A DNA stretch of 64,000 nt from Williamsia muralis NBRC 105860 (GTDB lineage Bacteria; Actinomycetota; Actinomycetes; Mycobacteriales; Mycobacteriaceae). The notes beneath the pieces are model-generated. The model did no database searches and was not told the origin of the DNA. It was given only the letters and a program-made list of their open reading frames with translations. The position numbers were made by a program, and so were the translations under genes. Location: positions 310,001 to 374,000 of the forward strand of contig NZ_BDAP01000003.1 of assembly GCF_001598915.1 (NCBI RefSeq), read 5' to 3'. Shown here one piece after another: positions 53,518 to 64,000 of this stretch (positions are counted from its first letter, which is position 1; every line of letters begins with the position of its first letter).

Positions 53518-54116
53518 ATGTTCACCGGAATCGTCGAAGAACGCGGCAGTATCGTCGCGCGTGAAGACCTGTCCGACGCGGCGCGGTTCACCGTCCGCGG
53601 GCCGCTGGTCACCAGCGATGCCGGTCACGGTGACTCGATCGCCGTCAACGGCGTCTGCCTGACCGTGGTGGAACTGCGGCCCGGCGGTGAGTTCACCGTC
53701 GACGTGATGGCCGAGACCCTGGGCCGCAGCTCACTGGCCACCGTCAGTCCCGGCAGCCCCGTCAACCTCGAGCGTGCGATGCCCGCCAGTGGCCGTTTCG
53801 GCGGTCACATCGTGCAGGGGCACGTCGACGGTGTCGGCACCGTCCAGACCGTGAACCAGGCGGAGAACTGGACCGTCGTGCGGATCGGTACCACGACAGC
53901 GGTTGCCCGGTACATCGTCGAGAAGGGCTCGATCACCGTCGACGGCGTGTCACTGACCGTTTCGGCCATCGGACCCGACTGGTTCGAGATCTCGCTCATC
54001 CCAACCACTCTCGATCTGACGACGCTGGGTGCGGCCGTCCCGGGGGTGGTCGTTAACCTGGAGGTCGACGTGATCGCCAAATACGTCGAACGGCTAGCCG
54101 CGATCGGAGTACAGCG

Positions 54117-54120
<4 letters not shown>
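53518..54120 (+). CDS. ribE: Riboflavin synthase alpha chain
   Basis: 200 residues, made of two similar lumazine-binding barrels, starting [12 protein letters not shown], with [16 protein letters not shown] in the first half and [16 protein letters not shown] in the second. Dismutates two 6,7-dimethyl-8-ribityllumazine molecules to riboflavin. ATG 53518 is 7 bases after GAGGAG; a TTG two codons upstream is not needed. First gene behind the FMN riboswitch; overlaps ribBA (ATGA). Confidence 0.96.
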
Positions 54121-56418
<2,298 letters not shown>

Positions 56419-56483
56419 CCTGGGTACCGCGGGTCCTCACCGGCGGCGGCGGCCGCGTGTGCGGACTTGTCGGCGCGGGGTAC

Positions 56484-56489
56484 TAGCCT
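56484..56489 (+). promoter_or_regulatory. Candidate -10 box for leaderless uvrC operon mRNA
   Basis: TAGCCT (TANNNT), six bases (GGAATC), then GTG 56496. There is no ribosome site. No SOS box is apparent nearby. Confidence 0.55.
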
Positions 56490-56495
56490 GGAATC

Positions 56496-58553
56496 GTGCC
56501 TGACCCGTCGACGTACCGCCCGGCTCCGGGGAGCATTCCCACCGAGCCCGGTGTGTACAAATTCCGGGACATCCACCATCGGGTGATCTACGTGGGCAAG
56601 GCGAAAAGTCTTCGTTCGCGGCTGACCTCTTACTTCGCGGACCTGTCCTCGCTGCACCCCCGTACGCGCCAGATGGTGACCACGGCGGCGTCGGTCGAGT
56701 GGACCGTGGTGTCCACCGAAGTCGAGGCCCTGCAGCTCGAATACAACTGGATCAAAGAGTTCGATCCGCGTTTCAACGTCCGCTACCGCGACGACAAGAG
56801 CTACCCGATGCTCGCCGTCACGATGGCCGAGGAATACCCGCGGCTGTTCGTCTACCGCGGACCACGTCGCAAGGGGGTCCGCTACTTCGGGCCCTATTCG
56901 CATGCCTGGGCGATTCGCGAGACGCTCGATCTGCTCACGCGGGTATTTCCTGCGCGCACGTGTTCCTCCGGAGTGTTCAAGCGGCACAAGCAGATCGACC
57001 GACCGTGTCTGCTGGGTTACATCGACAAGTGCGCGGCCCCGTGTATCGGGCGCGTCAGCGCAGAAGAACACCGGACCATCGTCGAGGACTTCTGCGACTT
57101 CCTCGCCGGGCGCACCGATCGCATGATCAACAACCTCCAGGGCCAGATGGAACGCGCATCGGCAGAGCTGGACTTCGAGCGCGCGGCCCGGCTGCGCGAC
57201 GACATCGGGGCCCTGCGGCGGGCACTCGAACGGCAGGCCGTGGTGCTCGGAGACGGCACCGACGCCGATCTCGTGGCCATGGACGGCGACCAGCTCGAGG
57301 TGTCGGTGCAGGTCTTCCATGTCCGCGGCGGCCGCGTCCGTGGTCAACGTGGGTGGATCGTGGAGAAGTCCGGCGACGACCAGATGGCCGAGCAGGTCGG
57401 ACAGTTCCTCACGCAGTTCTACGGCGAGCAGGTCGATCAAGCCGACTCGATCGACGTGGAGGATGGCCACGCGAAGGCCGACCCGGTACCCCGGGAGGTG
57501 CTGGTCCAGACGCTGCCCCCGAACGTCGACGAGGTCCGCGAATGGCTCTCGAGCCTGCGGGGAAGCAATGTGGACCTGCGCATTCCTCAACGCGGTGACA
57601 AACGGGCGCTGATGGAGACCCTGGCGCGCAACGCCGCCGACGCCCTCAACCAGCACAAGCTCAAGCGTGCGGGCGACCTGACGACCCGGTCGGCCGCCCT
57701 CACCGAGATCCAGGACACCCTCGGCCTCGACACCGCGCCGCTGCGGATCGAATGTATCGACATCTCGCACGTGCAGGGCACGGACGTGGTTGCATCGTTG
57801 GTGGTGTTCGAAGACGGCCTGCCACGCAAGTCCGACTATCGGCACTACGCGATCCGTGAGGCCGCCGGGGACGGCCGGTCCGACGATGTCGCCTCGATCG
57901 CCGAGGTCACGCGCCGCCGGTTTTTGCGCCACCGTGCCGATGTCGCGGCAGCGGCTCCGGTGACAACCGCGGCGATCGGTGGGGGCATCGCGGCTGACGG
58001 CGTCGTCGAGGTAGATCCGAACGGGGGAGACATGGCGCCGGAAGCGGCGATCGACCCGAAGACGGGGCGTCCGCGCAAGTTCGCCTACCCACCGAATCTC
58101 TTTGTCGTGGACGGCGGCGCGCCACAGGTGCATGCGGCGGCGGCGGTGCTGGACGAATTGAACATCACCGATGTCGCGGTGATCGGTCTGGCCAAACGAC
58201 TCGAAGAGGTATGGGTGCCCGGCGACGATGATCCGGTCATCTTCCCCCGGACCAGCGAAGCGCTCTTCCTCCTGCAGCGGGTACGCGATGAGGCGCACCG
58301 GTTCGCGATCAGCTTCCATCGCAGCAAGCGCAGCAAACGGATGACCGCCTCGGCACTCGACGGCGTGCCCGGGTTGGGAGCAACCCGGCGTGCGGCTCTC
58401 GTCGCGCACTTCGGGTCGGTGGCCAATCTGCGGCAGGCCACCATCGAACAGATCTCCGAGGTACCCGGGATCGGCCAGACCACCGCTCGGGCGGTGCAAG
58501 CGGCACTTGTCGAACATAATCAGGGCAGTGAACAGACAGGATCCGCCAGGTGA
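56496..58553 (+). CDS. uvrC: Excinuclease ABC subunit C
   Basis: 685 residues. Nucleotide excision repair endonuclease: GIY-YIG nuclease domain ([21 protein letters not shown], ~19-40), Cys-rich region ([18 protein letters not shown]), UVR motif (~208-240), RNase H-like domain ([35 protein letters not shown]) and C-terminal tandem HhH ([33 protein letters not shown]). An Ala/Gly/Val-rich insertion of ~35 residues sits near 480-520 between RNase H strands. Opens the uvrC-rapZ-yvcK-whiA operon. Confidence 0.96.
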   Translation: MPDPSTYRPAPGSIPTEPGVYKFRDIHHRVIYVGKAKSLRSRLTSYFADLSSLHPRTRQMVTTAASVEWTVVSTEVEALQLEYNWIKEFDPRFNVRYRDDKSYPMLAVTMAEEYPRLFVYRGPRRKGVRYFGPYSHAWAIRETLDLLTRVFPARTCSSGVFKRHKQIDRPCLLGYIDKCAAPCIGRVSAEEHRTIVEDFCDFLAGRTDRMINNLQGQMERASAELDFERAARLRDDIGALRRALERQAVVLGDGTDADLVAMDGDQLEVSVQVFHVRGGRVRGQRGWIVEKSGDDQMAEQVGQFLTQFYGEQVDQADSIDVEDGHAKADPVPREVLVQTLPPNVDEVREWLSSLRGSNVDLRIPQRGDKRALMETLARNAADALNQHKLKRAGDLTTRSAALTEIQDTLGLDTAPLRIECIDISHVQGTDVVASLVVFEDGLPRKSDYRHYAIREAAGDGRSDDVASIAEVTRRRFLRHRADVAAAAPVTTAAIGGGIAADGVVEVDPNGGDMAPEAAIDPKTGRPRKFAYPPNLFVVDGGAPQVHAAAAVLDELNITDVAVIGLAKRLEEVWVPGDDDPVIFPRTSEALFLLQRVRDEAHRFAISFHRSKRSKRMTASALDGVPGLGATRRAALVAHFGSVANLRQATIEQISEVPGIGQTTARAVQAALVEHNQGSEQTGSAR

Positions 58554-59464
58554 GTGAATCGCAGGCCGGCACCACAACCGGCGCCCCAGGGCTGACCGAG
58601 GTGTTGCTGGTCACCGGACTGTCCGGTGCCGGCAGCAGCACCGTTGCGAACCTGCTCGAAGACGCCGGCTGGTACGTGGTCGACAACGTGCCGCACACCT
58701 TGATCAGGTCGATGGTGGACGTGGCCCGCCGCGACGACTCCGCCATCTCCCGGATGGCCATCGTGATGCGTATCCAGATCGACTCCTACGCCTCGGCCCT
58801 CGATGCCCTGCGCTCCGAACTGGCCCTGACCGGTGTCGATCCCAAGGTGGTGTTCATCGAGGCGTCGGACCAGGTGCTGGTGCAGCGGTTCGAGCAGGTA
58901 CGTCGCCGACATCCGTTGCAGGGCAACGGCACTCTGATCTCGGCCATCGCGACCGAGCGGGCGATGCTGGCTGCGGTGAAGGAGCGGGCGGATCTTGTCA
59001 TCGACACCTCGAACCTGTCGGTGGCCAGGTTGAGGGTGATCATCGAGGGCGCATATGCGAACGCGTCGGTCGCTGACGTGAGCGTGGTGGTCGAGTCGTT
59101 CGGGTTCAAGTACGGGCTGCCGATCGACGCGGACATGGTTGCCGACGTTCGTTTCCTGCCCAATCCACACTGGGTGCCGGAGCTCCGCGACCACAACGGT
59201 CTCGAGGAGCCGGTGCGTGACTACGTCCTGGGTCAGGAGGGCGCCGATGAGTTCCTGGAGAAATACGAGCAGATCTTGAGACTGGTCGGTGCGGGATACC
59301 GGCGCGAGGGCAAGAGGTACATGACGGTTGCCATCGGGTGCACCGGTGGAAAACACCGAAGCGTCGCGATGAGCGAGGCCATCGCCGCCCGATTGTCGTG
59401 CCCGGCCGATGGCGCGGCCGCTTTTGCGGTACGGGTGGCCCATCGGGATCTGGGCCGCGAATGA
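58550..59464 (+). CDS. rapZ: RapZ/YvcJ-family nucleotide-binding protein with altered Walker A
   Basis: 304 residues. N-terminal P-loop region [20 protein letters not shown]: the canonical Lys of GxGxGKS/T is replaced by Ser (GLSGAGSST, ~23-31). The rest is typical: [27 protein letters not shown] and the C-terminal [17 protein letters not shown]. In E. coli RapZ binds small RNAs and controls glucosamine-6-phosphate synthase; its role in actinobacteria is unclear. The M. tuberculosis homologue (Rv1421) also lacks the Lys. GTG overlaps uvrC stop. Confidence 0.92.
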   Translation: MSESQAGTTTGAPGLTEVLLVTGLSGAGSSTVANLLEDAGWYVVDNVPHTLIRSMVDVARRDDSAISRMAIVMRIQIDSYASALDALRSELALTGVDPKVVFIEASDQVLVQRFEQVRRRHPLQGNGTLISAIATERAMLAAVKERADLVIDTSNLSVARLRVIIEGAYANASVADVSVVVESFGFKYGLPIDADMVADVRFLPNPHWVPELRDHNGLEEPVRDYVLGQEGADEFLEKYEQILRLVGAGYRREGKRYMTVAIGCTGGKHRSVAMSEAIAARLSCPADGAAAFAVRVAHRDLGRE

Positions 59465-60513
59465 CCGGCCGCGACCCCTCGATCGTCGCGCTGGGTGGGG
59501 GGCATGGTCTGTACGCCACCCTCACCGCCATGCGCCGGTTGAGCAACAACGTGACCGCCGTGGTGACGGTCGCCGACGACGGCGGATCGTCCGGACGTCT
59601 GCGGTCCGAACTCGGCGTCCTGCCGCCCGGTGACCTCCGGATGGCCATTGCCGCCTTGCTCGCTGCCACCGAACCAGAGAGCCGGGATGTCGCCGGGGTC
59701 GCCGGTGCACAGCCACCCGAGGAGTGGGCCGCGCTGTTGCAGCACCGCTTCGGCGGGCGCGGAGCCCTGGCAGGCCATCCGGTCGGAAATTTGTTGCTCG
59801 CCGGGCTCACCGAGGTCACCGGCGACGCGGTCAAAGCGCTGGAGATGATCACCACATTGTTCGGTGTGCAGGGCAGGGTGTTGCCGATGTCGGCCACCGC
59901 CCTCGACATCGAAGCCGATGTGTCCGGGCTCGAAGCCGACCCGCGGATCAGCCATTCGATCCGCGGTCAGGTCGCGGTCGCGACCACGCCGGGCAAGGTG
60001 CGCCGGGTCCGCTTGCTGCCGCACCAGCCGCCGGCGTGCCCGGAGGCCGTCGACGCCATCGACGGCGCCGACCTGGTGGTCCTCGGCCCGGGGTCCTGGT
60101 TCTCGAGCGTGATCCCGCATGTGTTGGTACCCGAGCAGCTCGCAGCCCTCAAACGGACGGCGGCCCGCAAGATCCTCATCGTCAACCTCGCCCCCGAACC
60201 CGGTGAGACAGCCGGTTTTTCGGTTGAACGCCACCTGCACGTCCTGCTCGCCCATGCCGACGATTTCCGGGTCGACCACGTGGTCGTCGACTCGGCGTCG
60301 GTGCCCTTCGGACGCGAACGCGAGCATGTGGAACGCGCTGCCGCGAAGTTCGGTGCCACCCTGCACGACGGCGAACTGGCAGTCCCTGGCACCCACACTC
60401 ACGACCCCGCTCGCGTGGCGGCTCTCATCGCCGGCCTGTGCGATAGTGAAGCCGCCAGTTACAGATCGATAGTTCCAACAACCACAGAGGGAGACGGCGT
60501 CCGGTGGCGATGA
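59461..60513 (+). CDS. yvcK: YvcK/CuvA-family gluconeogenesis and cell-wall regulator
   Basis: 350 residues. Starts [20 protein letters not shown], then [38 protein letters not shown] and [14 protein letters not shown], and [17 protein letters not shown], all family hallmarks of UDP-sugar-binding YvcK proteins. In mycobacteria the homologue (CuvA) affects peptidoglycan synthesis and carbon source use. ATG overlaps rapZ stop (ATGA). Its 3' end overlaps whiA by 10 bases. Confidence 0.94.
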   Translation: MTGRDPSIVALGGGHGLYATLTAMRRLSNNVTAVVTVADDGGSSGRLRSELGVLPPGDLRMAIAALLAATEPESRDVAGVAGAQPPEEWAALLQHRFGGRGALAGHPVGNLLLAGLTEVTGDAVKALEMITTLFGVQGRVLPMSATALDIEADVSGLEADPRISHSIRGQVAVATTPGKVRRVRLLPHQPPACPEAVDAIDGADLVVLGPGSWFSSVIPHVLVPEQLAALKRTAARKILIVNLAPEPGETAGFSVERHLHVLLAHADDFRVDHVVVDSASVPFGREREHVERAAAKFGATLHDGELAVPGTHTHDPARVAALIAGLCDSEAASYRSIVPTTTEGDGVRWR

Positions 60514-61487
60514 CATCCGCGGTCAAAGACGAATTGAGTCGTCTGGCGGTCACGCAGGTGAGCAGCCGGAAGGCCGAGGTCTCGGCTCTACTGCGCTTCG
60601 CGGGCGGACTCCACATCGTCGCGGGACGTGTGGTGGTGGAGGCCGAGGTGGACCTCGGCAACGTCGCGCGGCGGCTGCGCCAGGCGATCTTCGACCTCTA
60701 CGGGTACAACTCCGAGTTCCACGTCCTCAGTGCCGGCGGTATCCGCAAGAGTGCCCGGTACATCGTCCGCGTCACCAAGGATGGCGAGGCCCTGGCCCGT
60801 CAGACCGGCCTGCTGGACATGCGTGGCAGGCCCGTGCGCGGCCTGCCGGCCCAGGTGGTCGGCGGCACCATCGGTGATGCCGAAGCTGCTTGGCGTGGAG
60901 CATTTCTCGCGCACGGATCGTTGACCGAGCCCGGCCGTTCCTCGGCCCTGGAGGTCAGCTGCCCCGGGCCGGAGGCCGCGCTGGCCCTGGTGGGTGCGGC
61001 TCGGCGGCTCGGCGTCACCGCCAAGGCTCGCGAGGTCCGCGGCGCCGACCGCGTGGTGATCCGCGACGGCGAGGCCATCGGCGCATTGCTGACCCGCATG
61101 GGAGCGCAGGACACCCGGCTCACCTGGGAAGAGCGCCGGATGCGCCGCGAGGTGCGTGCCACCGCCAACCGCCTGGCCAACTTCGACGACGCAAACCTGC
61201 GTCGGTCGGCGCGCGCCGCTGTTGCGGCTGCCGCCCGGGTGGAGCGCGCGCTCGAGATCCTCGGCGACCAGGTGCCGGATCACCTGATCTCGGCGGGACA
61301 GCTCCGGATCACCCACCGGCAGGCATCGCTGGAGGAGTTGGGCCAGCTCGCTGATCCGCCGATGACGAAAGACGCTGTGGCGGGCCGTATCCGGCGTCTG
61401 CTGTCGATGGCCGACAAAAAGGCGCGGACCGAAGGCATCCCCGACACCGAGTCGGCGGTCACCGCCGACCTGCTCGACGACGACTGA
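60504..61487 (+). CDS. whiA: DNA-binding regulator WhiA
   Basis: 327 residues. N-terminal LAGLIDADG-derived domain ([19 protein letters not shown] to [20 protein letters not shown]) and C-terminal helix-turn-helix ([29 protein letters not shown]). In streptomycetes WhiA with WhiB starts sporulation septation; in non-sporulating actinobacteria it is conserved and probably tied to cell division. GTG 60504 gives [14 protein letters not shown] like mycobacterial WhiA; ATG 60510 is also possible. Confidence 0.96.
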   Translation: MAMTSAVKDELSRLAVTQVSSRKAEVSALLRFAGGLHIVAGRVVVEAEVDLGNVARRLRQAIFDLYGYNSEFHVLSAGGIRKSARYIVRVTKDGEALARQTGLLDMRGRPVRGLPAQVVGGTIGDAEAAWRGAFLAHGSLTEPGRSSALEVSCPGPEAALALVGAARRLGVTAKAREVRGADRVVIRDGEAIGALLTRMGAQDTRLTWEERRMRREVRATANRLANFDDANLRRSARAAVAAAARVERALEILGDQVPDHLISAGQLRITHRQASLEELGQLADPPMTKDAVAGRIRRLLSMADKKARTEGIPDTESAVTADLLDDD

Positions 61488-61517
61488 CGAGCGCGGCCGG
61501 GCGCTTCGGCGTCCCAC

Positions 61518-61543
61518 CACGCCCGGTGCCAGGACCGGGCGTG
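61518..61543. terminator. Perfect 10-bp hairpin between whiA and gap
   Basis: CACGCCCGGT (61518-61527) and ACCGGGCGTG (61534-61543) with a 6-base loop GCCAGG, 30 bases after the whiA stop. No T-run. Likely separates the uvrC-whiA transcript from gap-pgk-tpi. Confidence 0.6.
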
Positions 61544-61563
61544 CCTGGCTGTTCGGGGCCGAC

Positions 61564-61569
61564 TAGGCT
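61564..61569 (+). promoter_or_regulatory. Candidate -10 box for the gap operon
   Basis: TAGGCT (TANNNT) 21 bases after the hairpin gives a transcript start near 61576 and a ~60-base leader ending with AAGGAG (61623-61628) before GTG 61635. Confidence 0.45.
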
Positions 61570-61571
61570 GA

Positions 61572-62654
<1,083 letters not shown>

Positions 62655-62688
62655 TCAGGTCCTTCCAGCGCCAGGAGACGACGTACCC

Positions 62689-63906
62689 GTGACCACCTCG
62701 GTTCCCACCCTCGCCGATTTGCTCGAGACCGGAGTGGAAGGAAGGACCGTGTTGGTCCGTTCCGACCTCAACGTGCCTCTCGACGGCGGCAAGATCACCG
62801 ACGCCGGACGCATCGTTGCGTCGGCGCCGACCATCAAGGCTCTGTCCGACGCAGGTGCCAAGGTCATCGTGACCGCACACCTGGGCCGTCCGAAGGGGGC
62901 GCCCGACCCGGCGTTCTCCCTCGCGCCGGTCGCCGAGCGGCTTGGCACCGAGCTGGGCCGTAACGTCCAGCTCGCCGGTGACGTGGTCGGCGGGGACGCG
63001 TTGGCCCGCTCGGAAGGTCTGACCGACGGCGACGTGCTGTTGGTCGAAAACGTGCGGTTCGATCCGCGCGAGACCTCCAAGGACGCAGCCGAGCGCGAGA
63101 AGCTCGCCAAGGCGCTGGTGGAGTTGACCGGTGATGAGGGCGCGTTCGTCTCCGACGGATTCGGTGTGGTGCACCGTGAGCAGGCATCGGTGTACGACGT
63201 GGCAAAGCTGTTGCCGCACTATGCAGGTGGCCTCGTCGCAGCCGAGGTCGAGGTTCTGGCCAAGCTGACAACCGACACCGCCCGGCCTTACGCGGTGGTG
63301 CTCGGCGGCTCCAAGGTGTCGGACAAGATCGGCGTCATCGAGGCCCTGGCGCCCAAGGTCGACACCCTGGTGATCGGCGGCGGTATGGCGTTCACCTTCC
63401 TCGCCGCACGTGGGCTGTCGGTCGGTTCGTCGTTGCTGCAGGAAGACCAGATCGAGGTCTGCAAGTCCTTGCTCGAGCGGTTCGGGGACGTCATCCACCT
63501 TCCGGTGGACGTGGTCGTGGCCGACAAGTTCGCGGCCGACGCCGAGGCCAAAACCGTGTCGGCAGAAGAGATCCCGGACGGCTGGATGGGGTTGGACATC
63601 GGTCCCGAGTCGGTCAAGCGCTTCGCGGCCGTGTTGCACGAGGCCAAGACCGTCTTCTGGAACGGCCCGGCGGGTGTCTTCGAGTTCGAGAAGTTCGCCG
63701 CCGGCACCAAGGGTCTGGCCCAGGCGATCATCGAAGCAACCAGCGGGGGAGCGTTCTCCGTGGTCGGCGGCGGCGACAGCGCGGCGGCGGTCCGAACCCT
63801 CGGTCTCCCCGAGGACGGGTTCTCGCACATCTCGACCGGCGGCGGTGCGTCTCTGGAGTATCTCGAAGGCAAAGAGTTGCCCGGACTGAAGGTGTTGGAG
63901 AACTGA
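62689..63906 (+). CDS. pgk: Phosphoglycerate kinase
   Basis: 405 residues. Substrate motifs [18 protein letters not shown] (~20-37), [10 protein letters not shown] and [11 protein letters not shown]; nucleotide-binding [29 protein letters not shown] and GGGDSAAAV. Produces ATP from 1,3-bisphosphoglycerate. GTG is preceded by CAGGAGAC (62671-62678). 34 bases after gap, 1 base before tpiA ATG. Confidence 0.98.
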   Translation: MTTSVPTLADLLETGVEGRTVLVRSDLNVPLDGGKITDAGRIVASAPTIKALSDAGAKVIVTAHLGRPKGAPDPAFSLAPVAERLGTELGRNVQLAGDVVGGDALARSEGLTDGDVLLVENVRFDPRETSKDAAEREKLAKALVELTGDEGAFVSDGFGVVHREQASVYDVAKLLPHYAGGLVAAEVEVLAKLTTDTARPYAVVLGGSKVSDKIGVIEALAPKVDTLVIGGGMAFTFLAARGLSVGSSLLQEDQIEVCKSLLERFGDVIHLPVDVVVADKFAADAEAKTVSAEEIPDGWMGLDIGPESVKRFAAVLHEAKTVFWNGPAGVFEFEKFAAGTKGLAQAIIEATSGGAFSVVGGGDSAAAVRTLGLPEDGFSHISTGGGASLEYLEGKELPGLKVLEN

Positions 63907-63907
63907 G

Positions 63908-64000
63908 ATGGCCAATCGTAAGCCGCTGATCGCCGGCAACTGGAAGATGAACCTCAACCACCTCGAGGCCATCGGTCTGGTGCAGAAGATCGCATTCGCG
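63908..64000 (+). CDS. tpiA: Triosephosphate isomerase, N-terminal part (3' end outside window)
   Basis: The first 31 codons are present: [18 protein letters not shown] with the conserved Asn-Trp-Lys where Lys 13 is the catalytic lysine. ATG follows the pgk stop by one base (TGAGATGG), completing gap-pgk-tpi. Confidence 0.97.
   Translation, partial: MANRKPLIAGNWKMNLNHLEAIGLVQKIAFA

Overview
The window is a GC-rich, gene-dense chromosomal core segment from a mycolic-acid actinobacterium (order Mycobacteriales). Gene content, GTG-start frequency, TANNNT -10 boxes placed right before start codons and gene order all resemble Mycobacterium tuberculosis and relatives; a Gordonia- or Rhodococcus-like organism is the best guess, but the genus cannot be fixed from sequence reading alone. 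There are 58 protein genes (two cut by the window edges), one FMN riboswitch, one PyrR-type mRNA element, and no tRNA, rRNA, CRISPR array, insertion sequence or prophage that I can see.

Layout. 1-5.3 kb: end of secF, an orphan solute-binding lipoprotein, apt, relA. 5.3-11.3 kb: ppiB (minus), an MBL-fold hydrolase, hisS, a 59-residue lipoprotein overlapping hisS, then a minus pair (DUF885 protein and a YpfJ-type zinc metallopeptidase). 11.3-20.6 kb: aspS, a DUF389 membrane protein, a fused circularly permuted ATP-grasp/alpha-E protein coupled to a transglutaminase-like protein, a kinase-fold protein, rarA. 20.6-32.7 kb: alaS-ruvX-mltG-aroE, a prepilin-peptidase-like protein, aroC-aroK-aroB, a minus membrane protein, pepQ-efp-nusB. 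32.7-41.5 kb: the complete UMP-pathway operon pyrR-pyrB-pyrC-membrane protein-carA-carB-pyrF (only dihydroorotate dehydrogenase and orotate phosphoribosyltransferase are elsewhere). 41.5-49.1 kb: a minus alpha/beta hydrolase, a 500-base regulatory gap, then mihF-gmk-rpoZ-coaBC-metK-priA. 49.1-56.4 kb: fmt-rsmB, rpe-ribD, FMN riboswitch, ribE-ribBA-ribH and a PH-like membrane protein. 56.5-64 kb: uvrC-rapZ-yvcK-whiA, then gap-pgk-tpiA (cut).

The genes form tight operons with many 4-base ATGA/GTGA stop-start overlaps, implying translational coupling. Functionally the window joins stringent response and purine salvage, tRNA charging, shikimate synthesis, pyrimidine synthesis, riboflavin synthesis, cell-wall synthesis control (mltG, rapZ-yvcK-whiA) and central glycolysis. 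No clearly new defence or mobile system is present. The least understood parts are the ATP-grasp/alpha-E/transglutaminase unit, the small lipoprotein after hisS, the lone prepilin-peptidase-like gene, and several regulatory structures (nested repeat between relA and ppiB, hairpin plus PyrR loop before pyrR, Crp/GlxR-like site before mihF).
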